Source: Gottfriedia solisilvae
GTDB lineage: Bacteria; Bacillota; Bacilli; Bacillales; Bacillaceae_G
NCBI RefSeq assembly: GCF_002128405.1
Contig: NZ_NETJ01000003.1
Span: 434,001 to 498,000, forward strand
Direction of reading: 5' to 3'
DNA: 64,000 bases
A program made the position numbers and the translations under genes. Of the stretch, positions 43,896 through 52,600 are shown one piece after another. A model generated the notes under the pieces. The model did no database searches. It saw nothing but the letters and a program-made list of their open reading frames with translations, and had not been told where the DNA came from. Numbering within the stretch: position 1 is the first letter of the stretch; each line of letters starts with the position of its first letter.

Positions 43896-46193
43896 TTATT
43901 TAATGGTTTTCGCTAAAAAGCGTTTAATTAATCTTGATGGATATGCTTTTTTTCCTCTTCTTTTTTGAAGAATAGATAAGTATAATAATTTTCTTGCTCT
44001 CGTACAGGCTACATATAATAAACGACGTTCTTCTTCTAATTGATCCATCGAACCATTTTTTAATGATTCCAAAGCATAATCATGTGGGAAGCCACCATCG
44101 ACAGCACCTAAGATGTAAACAAAATCATATTCTAAACCTTTGGAACGATGTGCTGTAAGAAGGGATATACTACCTGACTGGTTATTTTTTTGTTGTTTAT
44201 ATTCCTTGAACTTTGCCGCGATATGAAACGCGTGCTGGGTTAGTTCTCGTACCGTTTTAAAATTTCTGCTGACTACTTTCAAATCCCTTAAATCATCAGA
44301 AGGTCGTTCAATTTTATTCGATTCATTACCACGTTTTTTTATATAATCAGTAAACGCTGGACTTTCCTCAATTCTTTCGATTGCTTCAAGAGGAGAAGCC
44401 GTTTTTAAATGACGGAGAACTTTTATTAGCTTCTCAATTTTTTTAAGCTGAAACGGTGCAGCGCTATTAATTGTAGTAAACGCTTCTAAGAATGAAAGGT
44501 TTTGTAAAACACTATTCATTTTTGCCTCTTGAAATGCTTGCTGCTTAAGAAAAAATACGGGTAATATTTCTTTTAATGCAGCTTGATGGTCTTCATCTTC
44601 TATTAATAATAAGAAAGAAATCATCTTTCTAATAATAGGACGATCATAAAATGAATCTCCATCTTGATCTATCGTAAACGGTAAACTCGTCGCAATTAAC
44701 CGTTCAAAAAGTGCTCTAGAAGCAGTATTCGTACGATATAAGATAGCAAATTGTGATGGGTTCGCACCATTTTTAATTTTTTCCTTTATATCATTTACAA
44801 TCATCGTAGCTTCTTCTTCTTCATCAAATGGGAAGAAGAAAGATGGAACCTGGTCATGATCATATTGCGCATGCATTGATTTAACAAATCTATTTTTATT
44901 TGGTTTGATCACTTCATTTGCAAGAGAAACAATACCATGAGAGGAACGATAATTTTCATTTAAATGATAAATTTTTGATCCAGGAAAATGATCTTTAAAT
45001 TCTAAAATAAAGCTCGGGTCGCTACCACGGAATGCATAAATAGACTGATCATCATCACCAACAGCAGTAACATTTTGTGTATGCTGAAAAAGGATTTTTA
45101 AGATTGAAAATTGTATATTATTAATATCTTGAAATTCATCTACTAACAGACATTTAAAGCGATTTTGATATTGAGCTAGTAATTCAGGATAATTATTAAG
45201 CATTTCAAAGCATCCTAGAAGCATGTCGTCAAAATCAAATTGTCCGTTTTCCTTTTTTATTTCTTCATATCCTTCATAAAGTGATGCAACTTGTTCTTCC
45301 CAAGCATCGTTTGGACGAATTTCGTGGGGATAAACACATGAATTCTTCCATAATCCAATTTGTTGAATTGCTTGATCATAAGCAAATGATTTTTCATCAA
45401 TTTCAAGTCTACGACCAACTTGTTTCAACATGATTTCCTTTTGAAAATCAGATTTAATAAGCCTTGAAGAGTCCCACTTGTCACGATCAAAGCGTAATAG
45501 CATCTTGTAAAAAATACTATGAAACGTACCAATTTCCATTTGTTGAATCGAGTATCCAAGATTTCTCATGCGTTCTTTCATTTCTAATGAGGCTTTTGAA
45601 GTAAAGGTAACTAGCATCATTTCATGTGGTTGGACACCTAAATTCATTAAATGCATTGCACGAGTCGTAATAACTCGAGTCTTTCCACTACCAGCTCCAG
45701 CGAGTACAAGTAAAGGAGAACCAGTGTGAGTAACTGCATTCCATTGCTGTTCATCTAATGTTATTTGATTCATCATATGTTTAGTCGCTTTTTGATCAAC
45801 ACTCTCATAAGGTGGAATATGATAAAAAGGTAATCTAGCAGTAAATGTATTTTCTTCACTTTTTTCAATAGTTGCCAAAGAAGATATAGCTCTCTTTTTT
45901 GGAAGTTTAATGACACTATCTTCTATATTAGTATCAATCATTGTAGTGTTGTTGGAGTTTGTTTGAATCGTTTTTTCTAATTCAAAACTTTGTTGTTTAC
46001 ATTCTAGGTTTTGCTCTTTATTCGTATGATAAAAATAAGGAGTTTCATAGATTGATAAAGTTAAAAATATGTTTTGTTGACAGTTTACACATTTAACTTC
46101 TCCACGAATACTAGCTTGATAAATCTCCTCATATCTTGACCTGGGGAAATCTGGTAAATAGATTATTTGATTTTGATAGTTTGCAGTTTTCAT
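43896..46193 (-). CDS. yjcD: UvrD/PcrA-like superfamily 1 helicase YjcD
   Basis: 765 residues from the ATG at 46193 (AGGGGGA 5 bases upstream). An N-terminal extension of ~140 residues contains a C35-x2-C38 pair (CVNCQQ) absent from PcrA. The helicase core follows: Q-motif TLDEQQWNAVTH, Walker A LAGAGSGKT (residues ~164-172), motif II VDEFQDIN, motif III AVGDDDQSIYAFRGSD, motif IV YRSS, and motif V/VI SLLTAHRSKGLEYDFV ... YVACTRARKLLYLS. Likely unwinds DNA; the biological role in Bacillus is poorly known. Confidence 0.9.
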   Translation of the reverse strand: MKTANYQNQIIYLPDFPRSRYEEIYQASIRGEVKCVNCQQNIFLTLSIYETPYFYHTNKEQNLECKQQSFELEKTIQTNSNNTTMIDTNIEDSVIKLPKKRAISSLATIEKSEENTFTARLPFYHIPPYESVDQKATKHMMNQITLDEQQWNAVTHTGSPLLVLAGAGSGKTRVITTRAMHLMNLGVQPHEMMLVTFTSKASLEMKERMRNLGYSIQQMEIGTFHSIFYKMLLRFDRDKWDSSRLIKSDFQKEIMLKQVGRRLEIDEKSFAYDQAIQQIGLWKNSCVYPHEIRPNDAWEEQVASLYEGYEEIKKENGQFDFDDMLLGCFEMLNNYPELLAQYQNRFKCLLVDEFQDINNIQFSILKILFQHTQNVTAVGDDDQSIYAFRGSDPSFILEFKDHFPGSKIYHLNENYRSSHGIVSLANEVIKPNKNRFVKSMHAQYDHDQVPSFFFPFDEEEEATMIVNDIKEKIKNGANPSQFAILYRTNTASRALFERLIATSLPFTIDQDGDSFYDRPIIRKMISFLLLIEDEDHQAALKEILPVFFLKQQAFQEAKMNSVLQNLSFLEAFTTINSAAPFQLKKIEKLIKVLRHLKTASPLEAIERIEESPAFTDYIKKRGNESNKIERPSDDLRDLKVVSRNFKTVRELTQHAFHIAAKFKEYKQQKNNQSGSISLLTAHRSKGLEYDFVYILGAVDGGFPHDYALESLKNGSMDQLEEERRLLYVACTRARKLLYLSILQKRRGKKAYPSRLIKRFLAKTIK

Positions 46194-46315
46194 CTTGTTC
46201 CCCCTAAAAATTAAAAGCAGACTCATCTATGTTACCAAAAAGTATTGTATACGAAAAGTGAATTCATTTAATTGGAAAAAAGTAAATTTTACAGGGGAAA
46301 GAGAAGAGGGATGAC

Positions 46316-46582
46316 ATGGGATATATTCCACCTTTACATTACTCGGCTTATCATCACTATATTTCACAAAAAAATGGATATTTACATATACCTTTTATGT
46401 TTACAGAAGTCCAAAAAATAAACAGATTCAAAGAGGATCAAAAGCTATATGCTAAAAAAGTTTCTAATCATTATCAAAAAATGAAATCTGATGTTGCTTT
46501 AAATAGTTTACAGGATGATACTGCACAAAAAGTAATCAGTGAATTGACTGGTATAGGAAGATTGATTAATGTGTTGATTTGA
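46316..46582 (+). CDS. Uncharacterised 88-residue protein divergent from yjcD
   Basis: Starts MGYIPPLHYSAYHHYISQK, then a charged, probably helical region (RFKEDQKLYAKKVSNHYQKM) and a weakly hydrophobic end. GAAGAGGGATG lies 5 bases before the ATG, and a terminator follows about 30 bases after the stop. I recall similar MGYIPP-starting short proteins in Bacillus but cannot name the family. Confidence 0.6.
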   Translation: MGYIPPLHYSAYHHYISQKNGYLHIPFMFTEVQKINRFKEDQKLYAKKVSNHYQKMKSDVALNSLQDDTAQKVISELTGIGRLINVLI

Positions 46583-46614
46583 GAATTGAGCAGTAATCTA
46601 TAAGGTATGAGCAT

Positions 46615-46652
46615 AAAAAAGCTATGATTCAAATAAGAATCATAGCTTTTTA
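46615..46652. terminator. Bidirectional terminator between 46316-46582 and yjcF
   Basis: AAAGCTATGATTC / GAATCATAGCTTT with a 6-base loop and A/T runs on both sides. Confidence 0.9.
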
Positions 46653-46657
46653 TCAAA

Positions 46658-47089
46658 TTAGATTAATGTTATTTTCATTTCTGCATGAGGAATTCCTGCT
46701 TCATAAAAAATCTCAGATGAAATATGATATCCTAATTTCTCATAAAAAGGAATCGCGGATTCTTGAGCATGTAATACCAATTGATGGATGCCGTTTTCCT
46801 TTGCAGTTTTATGAATTAAGTGCATGATGTCATTGCCAATTTGTTTTCCACGATAATCTTTTCTTACACATATTCGTTGTACTTTGCCATTTGAATCGAT
46901 TTCTCTTAGACGTCCAGCTGCAATTGGTTGTTCACCATCATATGCAACAAAATGAAAGCATTCATTGTCTAAGCCATCAAATTCTAAGTCTTTTGAGATT
47001 TGTTGTTCAACTACAAAAACTTCAGTTCGAACCTTTAAAGCATCTTGGATTTGTTCATCCGTTTTTGCAACGATTGTTTCAATGGTCAT
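46658..47089 (-). CDS. yjcF: GNAT acetyltransferase YjcF
   Basis: 143 residues. Acetyl-CoA loop VRKDYRGKQIGNDIMHLI in the middle and HAQESAIPFYEKLGY near the end are standard GNAT blocks; N-terminal VRTEVFVVEQQI is typical of the ElaA/YjcF type. The acceptor is unknown. The start overlaps the yjcG stop by 4 bases (ATGA), so the genes are translationally coupled. Confidence 0.92.
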   Translation of the reverse strand: MTIETIVAKTDEQIQDALKVRTEVFVVEQQISKDLEFDGLDNECFHFVAYDGEQPIAAGRLREIDSNGKVQRICVRKDYRGKQIGNDIMHLIHKTAKENGIHQLVLHAQESAIPFYEKLGYHISSEIFYEAGIPHAEMKITLI

Positions 47090-47601
47090 TGTTTAGCTCC
47101 CAATTTAAATGTTTCATAAACTTCCCAAGCACCATTTTCTAATTGGTAAACTAATTTAATGCTATCAATCATTTCATTGTATGAAAATTGAATCATACTT
47201 AGTTGTCCTAGAATATCACCGAACTCAGCATCTTGTAGCTGCTGACCAATTGTAATATGTGGTACAAATGCATATTCTTTTGTTTTCGGAAATGCACCAG
47301 TATGCATTTTCTCATGAAGCTCTTTAAGAGCATCAACAGGTGTAACTTTTAAATAAATGACATTATTAACAGGTGCAAAAGAACTTACTTTATTTATTTC
47401 CAATTCAAATGGCTCAATTTTACTAGCAATCTCATTTAGTTGAGAGATGATTGTTGGAAGTTGATCGTCGTTCAGCTCAAAACCACTTCGTATTGTTACA
47501 TGAGGAGAAATTAAAGTATAAGCTGGATCAAAACGTTTTCTAAACTCATTTGCCTTATCTTGAACAAATTTTGATGGGAAAATAACCACGCCACATTTCA
47601 T
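47086..47601 (-). CDS. yjcG: 2H phosphoesterase YjcG
   Basis: 171 residues. Two HxT motifs, HVTIRSGF (about residue 34) and HITIGQQL (about residue 110), define the 2'-5' RNA ligase/2H phosphoesterase superfamily. Length and motif spacing fit YjcG, whose B. subtilis structure is known but whose substrate is not. First gene of the yjcG-yjcF pair; the B. subtilis order yjcF-yjcG-yjcH is kept. Confidence 0.93.
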   Translation of the reverse strand: MKCGVVIFPSKFVQDKANEFRKRFDPAYTLISPHVTIRSGFELNDDQLPTIISQLNEIASKIEPFELEINKVSSFAPVNNVIYLKVTPVDALKELHEKMHTGAFPKTKEYAFVPHITIGQQLQDAEFGDILGQLSMIQFSYNEMIDSIKLVYQLENGAWEVYETFKLGAKQ

Positions 47602-47714
47602 AAAAATTACCTCCTGTTTTCGATACTTTTATAGTTAATTTTATTAAATTAACGCTTTTAATGATACCAATTTTAATTATATCAAATTTTTGAAAAATCG
47701 ATAAGTTTGACGAA

Positions 47715-48443
47715 TTATTTTGCTAAACTAATTTTTAACAAGTCTTCTAATTGCTTCTCCCAATTCGTCCAAGTGTGATCTCCATCATACTCTGCATAAT
47801 GTAACTCAACAGGGCATTTCGATAAAAACTCTTTTAATTTTAAACCATCTTTTATAAAATTCACCCATTGTTTGGTAGGTGTAAACACATTGTCTTCCTG
47901 CGTTCCAACAGTTTGTAAAATAGATAAGGTTGTTGTTAAAGGTTTCTGTTCTAAAAAATGAATCACATCATCATTTACAAATGGTGACTGCATAATGACT
48001 TTTCCAAATGTATTTGGATACGTAAAGGCAGCTTGTAATGAAACAGTGCCACCAAGTGAATCACCTATTAATGTTCTACTATGCGCAAGGCCAAGTAGTG
48101 GTAAGTGATCATCTAAATAAGGTAGTAATTCTTCAGCTAAAAAACGAATATAGCTTTTCTGACCTTCCTGAGATGGATGATAAAGTGAGAATCGTTCTTT
48201 CGGGCTTGAATATGGAATGCCAACAATAATAGTAGGTTGGATTGTGCCTTCTTTCGTTAATTCTTCGATGACACGATGAACTTTGCCTAAATTAAAATAA
48301 TCCTGACCATCTTGGGCAAGTAATAAGTGATGTTTTATTAAAGGAGTATATTGACTTGAGTAATAAATAGTAAATGTAACTTCCTTTTGAATATGATTAC
48401 TATAAAGTGTATGTTCTTCTCTAGTTCCATTTGTTTGAATCAT
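47715..48443 (-). CDS. yjcH: Esterase YjcH, alpha/beta hydrolase
   Basis: 242 residues. Nucleophile elbow GDSLGG in TLIGDSLGGTVSLQ, an oxyanion region near HLLLAQDGQDYFN, and a late His in EYDGDHTWTNWEKQL that completes the triad. Related to enterochelin-esterase-like and YjcH proteins. The natural ester is unknown. GAGGAGAC before the ATG. Separated from yjcG by 110 bases with no terminator, so it may lead that transcript. Confidence 0.88.
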   Translation of the reverse strand: MIQTNGTREEHTLYSNHIQKEVTFTIYYSSQYTPLIKHHLLLAQDGQDYFNLGKVHRVIEELTKEGTIQPTIIVGIPYSSPKERFSLYHPSQEGQKSYIRFLAEELLPYLDDHLPLLGLAHSRTLIGDSLGGTVSLQAAFTYPNTFGKVIMQSPFVNDDVIHFLEQKPLTTTLSILQTVGTQEDNVFTPTKQWVNFIKDGLKLKEFLSKCPVELHYAEYDGDHTWTNWEKQLEDLLKISLAK

Positions 48444-48558
48444 AAATGTCTCCTCTTCTTTTCACTAGGATGATATAATTAGATGTTACTTCATTGAAAA
48501 AATTAAGAAAAGCAAAATGTGTTACGCTTTCATAAAAGTTTATATAAAGAGGTGAAAC

Positions 48559-49473
48559 ATGAACACAAAACAGCCAAATGCAATGATTTCATTATTAATT
48601 ATTTCAATCATTGCAATTTCTACATCTGCTATTTTAGCAAAATGGACAAATGCTTCTCCGTCAGTATTAAGTATGTATCGCCTCTGGTTTACGTGTTTCT
48701 GGATGTTACCTTTTGTTTTAAAGCGAAAAACTGAATTAAAAGCTTTAGAAAAAAAAGAATATAAGTCGTTTGCATTAGGTGGTTTAATGTTGGCCATTCA
48801 TTTTATCCTTTGGTATGGATCACTTGTCTTCACATCTGTTGCAAGCTCGACAATTATCCTAGCACTTCAACCATTAGTTGCCATGATATTAGGATTTTTT
48901 GTGTTCAAAGAACGAACTTCTATGACTTCTAAAATCTGTATGATCATTGCAATTATAGGTGTGTTCCTAATTGGCTTTGGGGATATCGGTTTAAGTATGA
49001 CTGCATTTAAAGGTGATATTCTTTCATTCTTAAGTGTAATTGCTGCAGTACTATATTTAATGGTTGGACAAACAACCGTAAAAAATACGTCTCATTGGGT
49101 ATATAGCTTTTTTGTTTTCGCATTTTCAGCTTTATTTTTAACAATTTATAATATCATTACATTTGATAACTTTTTTGACTATCAATCGACTGACTGGCTT
49201 ATTTTTATTGCTTCTGCTATTATTCCATCATTAGCTCATATCATTAATAATTACTTATTAAATTATGTGAATGCAACGACAATATCAATGAGTATTTTAG
49301 GCGAACCAGTTGGTGCATCAATTTTAGCCTTTTTCTTACTACAAGAAATGCTATCATCATTTCAACTTGTAGGTGGTACGATTGTAATTGTGAGTGTTGC
49401 TTTATATCTATATCAACAACAAAAAGAAACCATAGCATTGAAAATGGAAGCAAATAATTCTTCATCAGCTTAA
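48559..49473 (+). CDS. EamA/DMT-superfamily transporter
   Basis: 304 residues, ten predicted membrane spans in two repeated EamA halves. The first repeat holds PSVLSMYRLWFTCFWMLP and ASSTIILALQPLVAMILGFF; the second holds ATTISMSILGEPVGASILAFF. Such carriers export metabolites or amino acids; substrate not deducible. AAAGAGGTGAAAC lies before the ATG. Own terminator. Confidence 0.88.
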   Translation: MNTKQPNAMISLLIISIIAISTSAILAKWTNASPSVLSMYRLWFTCFWMLPFVLKRKTELKALEKKEYKSFALGGLMLAIHFILWYGSLVFTSVASSTIILALQPLVAMILGFFVFKERTSMTSKICMIIAIIGVFLIGFGDIGLSMTAFKGDILSFLSVIAAVLYLMVGQTTVKNTSHWVYSFFVFAFSALFLTIYNIITFDNFFDYQSTDWLIFIASAIIPSLAHIINNYLLNYVNATTISMSILGEPVGASILAFFLLQEMLSSFQLVGGTIVIVSVALYLYQQQKETIALKMEANNSSSA

Positions 49474-49498
49474 TCTAAATAAATATTCATTTCAAATA

Positions 49499-49540
49499 AA
49501 CTTTCTAATCAATATGACCAATTGATTGGAAAGTTTTTTA
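49499..49540 (+). terminator. Terminator of the EamA transporter gene
   Basis: AACTTTC...AATCAAT / ATTGATT..GAAAGTT stem with a T-rich tail. Confidence 0.8.
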
Positions 49541-49627
49541 TTTTTTGGAAGAAAATAGGTAGAATATGTAATATCAATAAATTTTTATCGCCATTATTGA
49601 ACCCAATCTAAGGAGAAAAAGCAAAAA

Positions 49628-50944
49628 ATGAAAAAAAAGAAAAAGAAACCTAGAAATCCCCTTCATTATATTTTCATCGCATATATATTGATAACCATCG
49701 TATTTTCATGCTTATATTTAATGCCATTTACAAGAATTGCTGAGCTCTCATTAATTGATAGTATTTTTGTATCTACAAGTGCAATTAGTGTAACTGGATT
49801 AACAACAGTCAATCTAGTTGAAACATTTAACACATGGGGAAAGTTATTATTAATGATTCAAATGGAAATTGGCGCAATTGGAATTGTAGTATTTATTAGC
49901 TATGGATTTATGATGCTAGGGAAGAAAATTACGATTTCAAATTTACTTGTTTTATCTAAAGATCAAAATCAAAGCAGTATTAAATCAATAAGAAAACTAA
50001 GTTTGTCTGTATTATATACGTCATTGATTTTTCAAATAATTGGTGGATTCTTTTTTTATAGTCAATTTAGAGAGCATTTTCAATCTAGTAAAGAAACCTT
50101 ACTTGTAACGGCATTTCATTCAATCGCAAGTTTTACAAATACTGGTTTTGATTTATTCGGTAATAGTTTATATTCGTTTCAAGAGAATGCAATTGTTTTA
50201 TATGTAACAGCTGCGCTTATTTTTATTGGTGGCTTAGGTTATCCCACGATTATGGAATATATCTTTTCATTTAAAAAGAAAAAGTCCTTATTTACAAAAA
50301 TAAATATGAGACTTCATTTTTCTTTTGTGGTGATTGGAACCATTTTATTTTGGTTATTAGAAAGAAATCACGCATTTAATCATTTAAGTACATTTGATAA
50401 AATAACAAATTCAATCTTTTTATCAGTCACGACTCGAAATGGTGGATTTGCAACTTTAGACATAGCGAATCTTACACTTCCTGCAATTTTGATTATATTA
50501 GTTCTTATGTATATTGGCGGAGCTTCATCAAGTGCTGCCGGGGGGATCAGATTAACAACAGTATCAGTTTTAGTCGCAAAAATGATAGCAGTTATTAAAT
50601 CGCAAGAGGATACGGCAATATTTAGAACAACCGTCAAACGAAGTGTGGTTGACCGTGCCTTTGTCATTGCAATGAGCTTCTTATTATTAATCTTACTTTC
50701 AACGATTATCATTTCAACGATTGAGCCATTTGCATTAGATTTAATTTTATTAGAAGTCGTATCGGCGATTACAAATACAGGACTATCATTAGGAATTACG
50801 GCAAACATACATAGTTCTACTAAATTTATTTTGATTTTACTTATGTTTATTGGAAGAATCGGTATTTTTACAATGATTTATTTTGTACTAAGAGTTGATA
50901 AACAAAATTTAAAATATATTGAGAAAGACTTGGCAATCGGATAA
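49628..50944 (+). CDS. Ktr/Trk-type potassium channel subunit (KtrB/KtrD-like)
   Basis: 438 residues. Four M1-P-M2 repeats with selectivity-filter loops: STSAISVTGLTTV, FHSIASFTNTGFDLFG, SVTTRNGGFATLD and VSAITNTGLSLG. An internal segment YIGGASSSAAGGIRLTT matches the intramembrane gating loop. A very basic N-terminus (MKKKKKKPRNP) faces the cytoplasm. Takes up K+ (with Na+ coupling) when joined to the regulatory ring encoded 12 bases downstream. Confidence 0.93.
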   Translation: MKKKKKKPRNPLHYIFIAYILITIVFSCLYLMPFTRIAELSLIDSIFVSTSAISVTGLTTVNLVETFNTWGKLLLMIQMEIGAIGIVVFISYGFMMLGKKITISNLLVLSKDQNQSSIKSIRKLSLSVLYTSLIFQIIGGFFFYSQFREHFQSSKETLLVTAFHSIASFTNTGFDLFGNSLYSFQENAIVLYVTAALIFIGGLGYPTIMEYIFSFKKKKSLFTKINMRLHFSFVVIGTILFWLLERNHAFNHLSTFDKITNSIFLSVTTRNGGFATLDIANLTLPAILIILVLMYIGGASSSAAGGIRLTTVSVLVAKMIAVIKSQEDTAIFRTTVKRSVVDRAFVIAMSFLLLILLSTIIISTIEPFALDLILLEVVSAITNTGLSLGITANIHSSTKFILILLMFIGRIGIFTMIYFVLRVDKQNLKYIEKDLAIG

Positions 50945-50956
50945 GGAGGAGTCGCA

Positions 50957-51613
50957 ATGGCAAAACAATTTTTAGTCATCGGTGCAGGTAGGTTTGGTCG
51001 TGGAATCGTAAAGGAATTAGATAGATTAGGACATGAGGTCGTTGTATGTGATAAAGAAAAATCTAATCTTGAAGAGCTTGAGGAATATACAGAATACGCT
51101 GTAATCGGTGACTTACGTGAAGAAGCACTGTTAGAGGATTTAAATGTAAATCATTTTGATGTGGTGTTTGTCGCAATTGGAAGTGATCCATTAGCTTCAA
51201 TCTTAATCACGCGTAGATTAAAGGAAAGAAATGTGACAAGAATTGTCTGTAAAGCAAATAACCGCGAAGTTGGGGGCATTTTAGAAAGTATTGGAGCGGA
51301 TTTGGTTATTTATCCTGAAGAAGAAGCAGGTCACAAAGCAGCTAGACGTGAAGCGATGAATGGAATTATTGAGTACATTGAAATAACGAAAAAAATTGCT
51401 GCGGTTGAAACAGTGATTCCAGAGATATTGATTGGAAAGACATTAAGAGAAATTGGTTTCTCAGTAAAATATGAAATAACTGTCGTTTTAATTATCCGAA
51501 ATGGCGAACCGATTGTTACAAATATTGGTGATGTGCGTTTTGAAAGTGGGGATTACATTTTTATTGTTGGTGAAAAAACGAAAATTGAACATTTCAAAAA
51601 GAAGGTCGGGTAA
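50957..51613 (+). CDS. Ktr regulatory subunit, RCK domain (KtrA/KtrC-like)
   Basis: 218 residues. N-terminal RCK_N Rossmann fold with GAGRFG at residues 8-13 (binds ATP/ADP or NAD), then an RCK_C domain from about residue 135 (TVIPEILIGKTLREIGFSVK) that in relatives binds c-di-AMP. Forms an octameric ring that gates the channel subunit encoded just upstream. AAGGAGGAG before the ATG; clearly one operon. Confidence 0.94.
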   Translation: MAKQFLVIGAGRFGRGIVKELDRLGHEVVVCDKEKSNLEELEEYTEYAVIGDLREEALLEDLNVNHFDVVFVAIGSDPLASILITRRLKERNVTRIVCKANNREVGGILESIGADLVIYPEEEAGHKAARREAMNGIIEYIEITKKIAAVETVIPEILIGKTLREIGFSVKYEITVVLIIRNGEPIVTNIGDVRFESGDYIFIVGEKTKIEHFKKKVG

Positions 51614-51703
51614 CTTTGATCCATTATCACCCATAGGAACCTTTAAACATCATAGTTGAATATACTATCTCATCTTGATATTCACAGATTGGTGGTTAAG
51701 AAG

Positions 51704-52504
51704 GTGACGAATGAAAGGATTGAATTACTTGGATCATGGATAACCGCTATTGGTACAATTGCGTCCGCTATAGGAAGTACACCTTTGAGACGTTTGCAAG
51801 GCGAGGACAAGAAAAAGTGGGACGATATTAGTGAACAACTTGACTTTGGTGGAAATGCATTACAGGCTATCGGGAATATTGTTGAGGTAGCTGGAACTGA
51901 TGAATTTACATTAGAAGTAGCTGGTGAAATTATTCAAGCATCTGGAAATGTAACCGTCTTATTTAGTATTTTGACAGAAGATAATGAAGTGAAAAAAATA
52001 AATTTAAACATCGTCGGAAATGCGCAGCAAGCATTTGGTGGTTTCTTAGCAGTTATCGATGAAATCGGGGACATCATTGAACAAGGTGGCGGTGATCCGA
52101 CAAATGCCTTAGGAAATTTACTTCAGTCAATTGGTAATACCCTTCAAGCAATCGGAGGTTTATATGATCTTGAAATCATTAGGGAGAAAGAAGCCCTTGA
52201 TATTGACGGTGATGGTGAAACTGAAGTAAAAGTTTCTGAAGAAAGTGTTACTGATCCTCTCAATGAACAAATAAAAATAAATGGCGAAATCAGTGAACTA
52301 TTAAAATACAGTGGAAGCTGGATCCAAGCAGCTGGATCGATCATGACAGCCGTAGCCGAGCGAAGAGTACTAGCAAAGCTGGAAGCGGAAAAAAGAGAAT
52401 TGGAAAATAAGAAAAAGAAGAAACGAAAGAAGAATAAGAAGCGAACCTCGAGTCATTCAGAAAGTAAGAAAATACAAAATACAGAATTCAAAAAAAAGAG
52501 CTAA
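51704..52504 (+). CDS. Glycine-patterned repetitive protein (DUF6944-like)
   Basis: About 266 residues if started at the GTG at 51704; the frame opens at a TTG at 51656, and GTG/TTG codons at 51689-51692 are also possible, none with a strong ribosome site. Residues 1-210 repeat a GxxxQAxGxxxxaxG pattern: GSWITAIGTIASAIGS, GNALQAIGNIVEVAGT, GEIIQASGNVTVLF, GNAQQAFGGFLAVI, GNLLQSIGNTLQAIGG and GSWIQAAGSIMTAVA. The C-terminus is a Lys/Glu-rich tail. I recall similar Bacillus proteins filed as DUF6944 repetitive. No function known. Downstream of the Ktr pair. Confidence 0.7.
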   Translation: MTNERIELLGSWITAIGTIASAIGSTPLRRLQGEDKKKWDDISEQLDFGGNALQAIGNIVEVAGTDEFTLEVAGEIIQASGNVTVLFSILTEDNEVKKINLNIVGNAQQAFGGFLAVIDEIGDIIEQGGGDPTNALGNLLQSIGNTLQAIGGLYDLEIIREKEALDIDGDGETEVKVSEESVTDPLNEQIKINGEISELLKYSGSWIQAAGSIMTAVAERRVLAKLEAEKRELENKKKKKRKKNKKRTSSHSESKKIQNTEFKKKS

Positions 52505-52600
52505 CAAGCTTGAGGGTATTCAGATGTTAGTTCTATACATATTAAGCTATGTGAAAGGTAGCAAATTTGAACAGATGTAAGATGAAAATGGGGTTATTTT

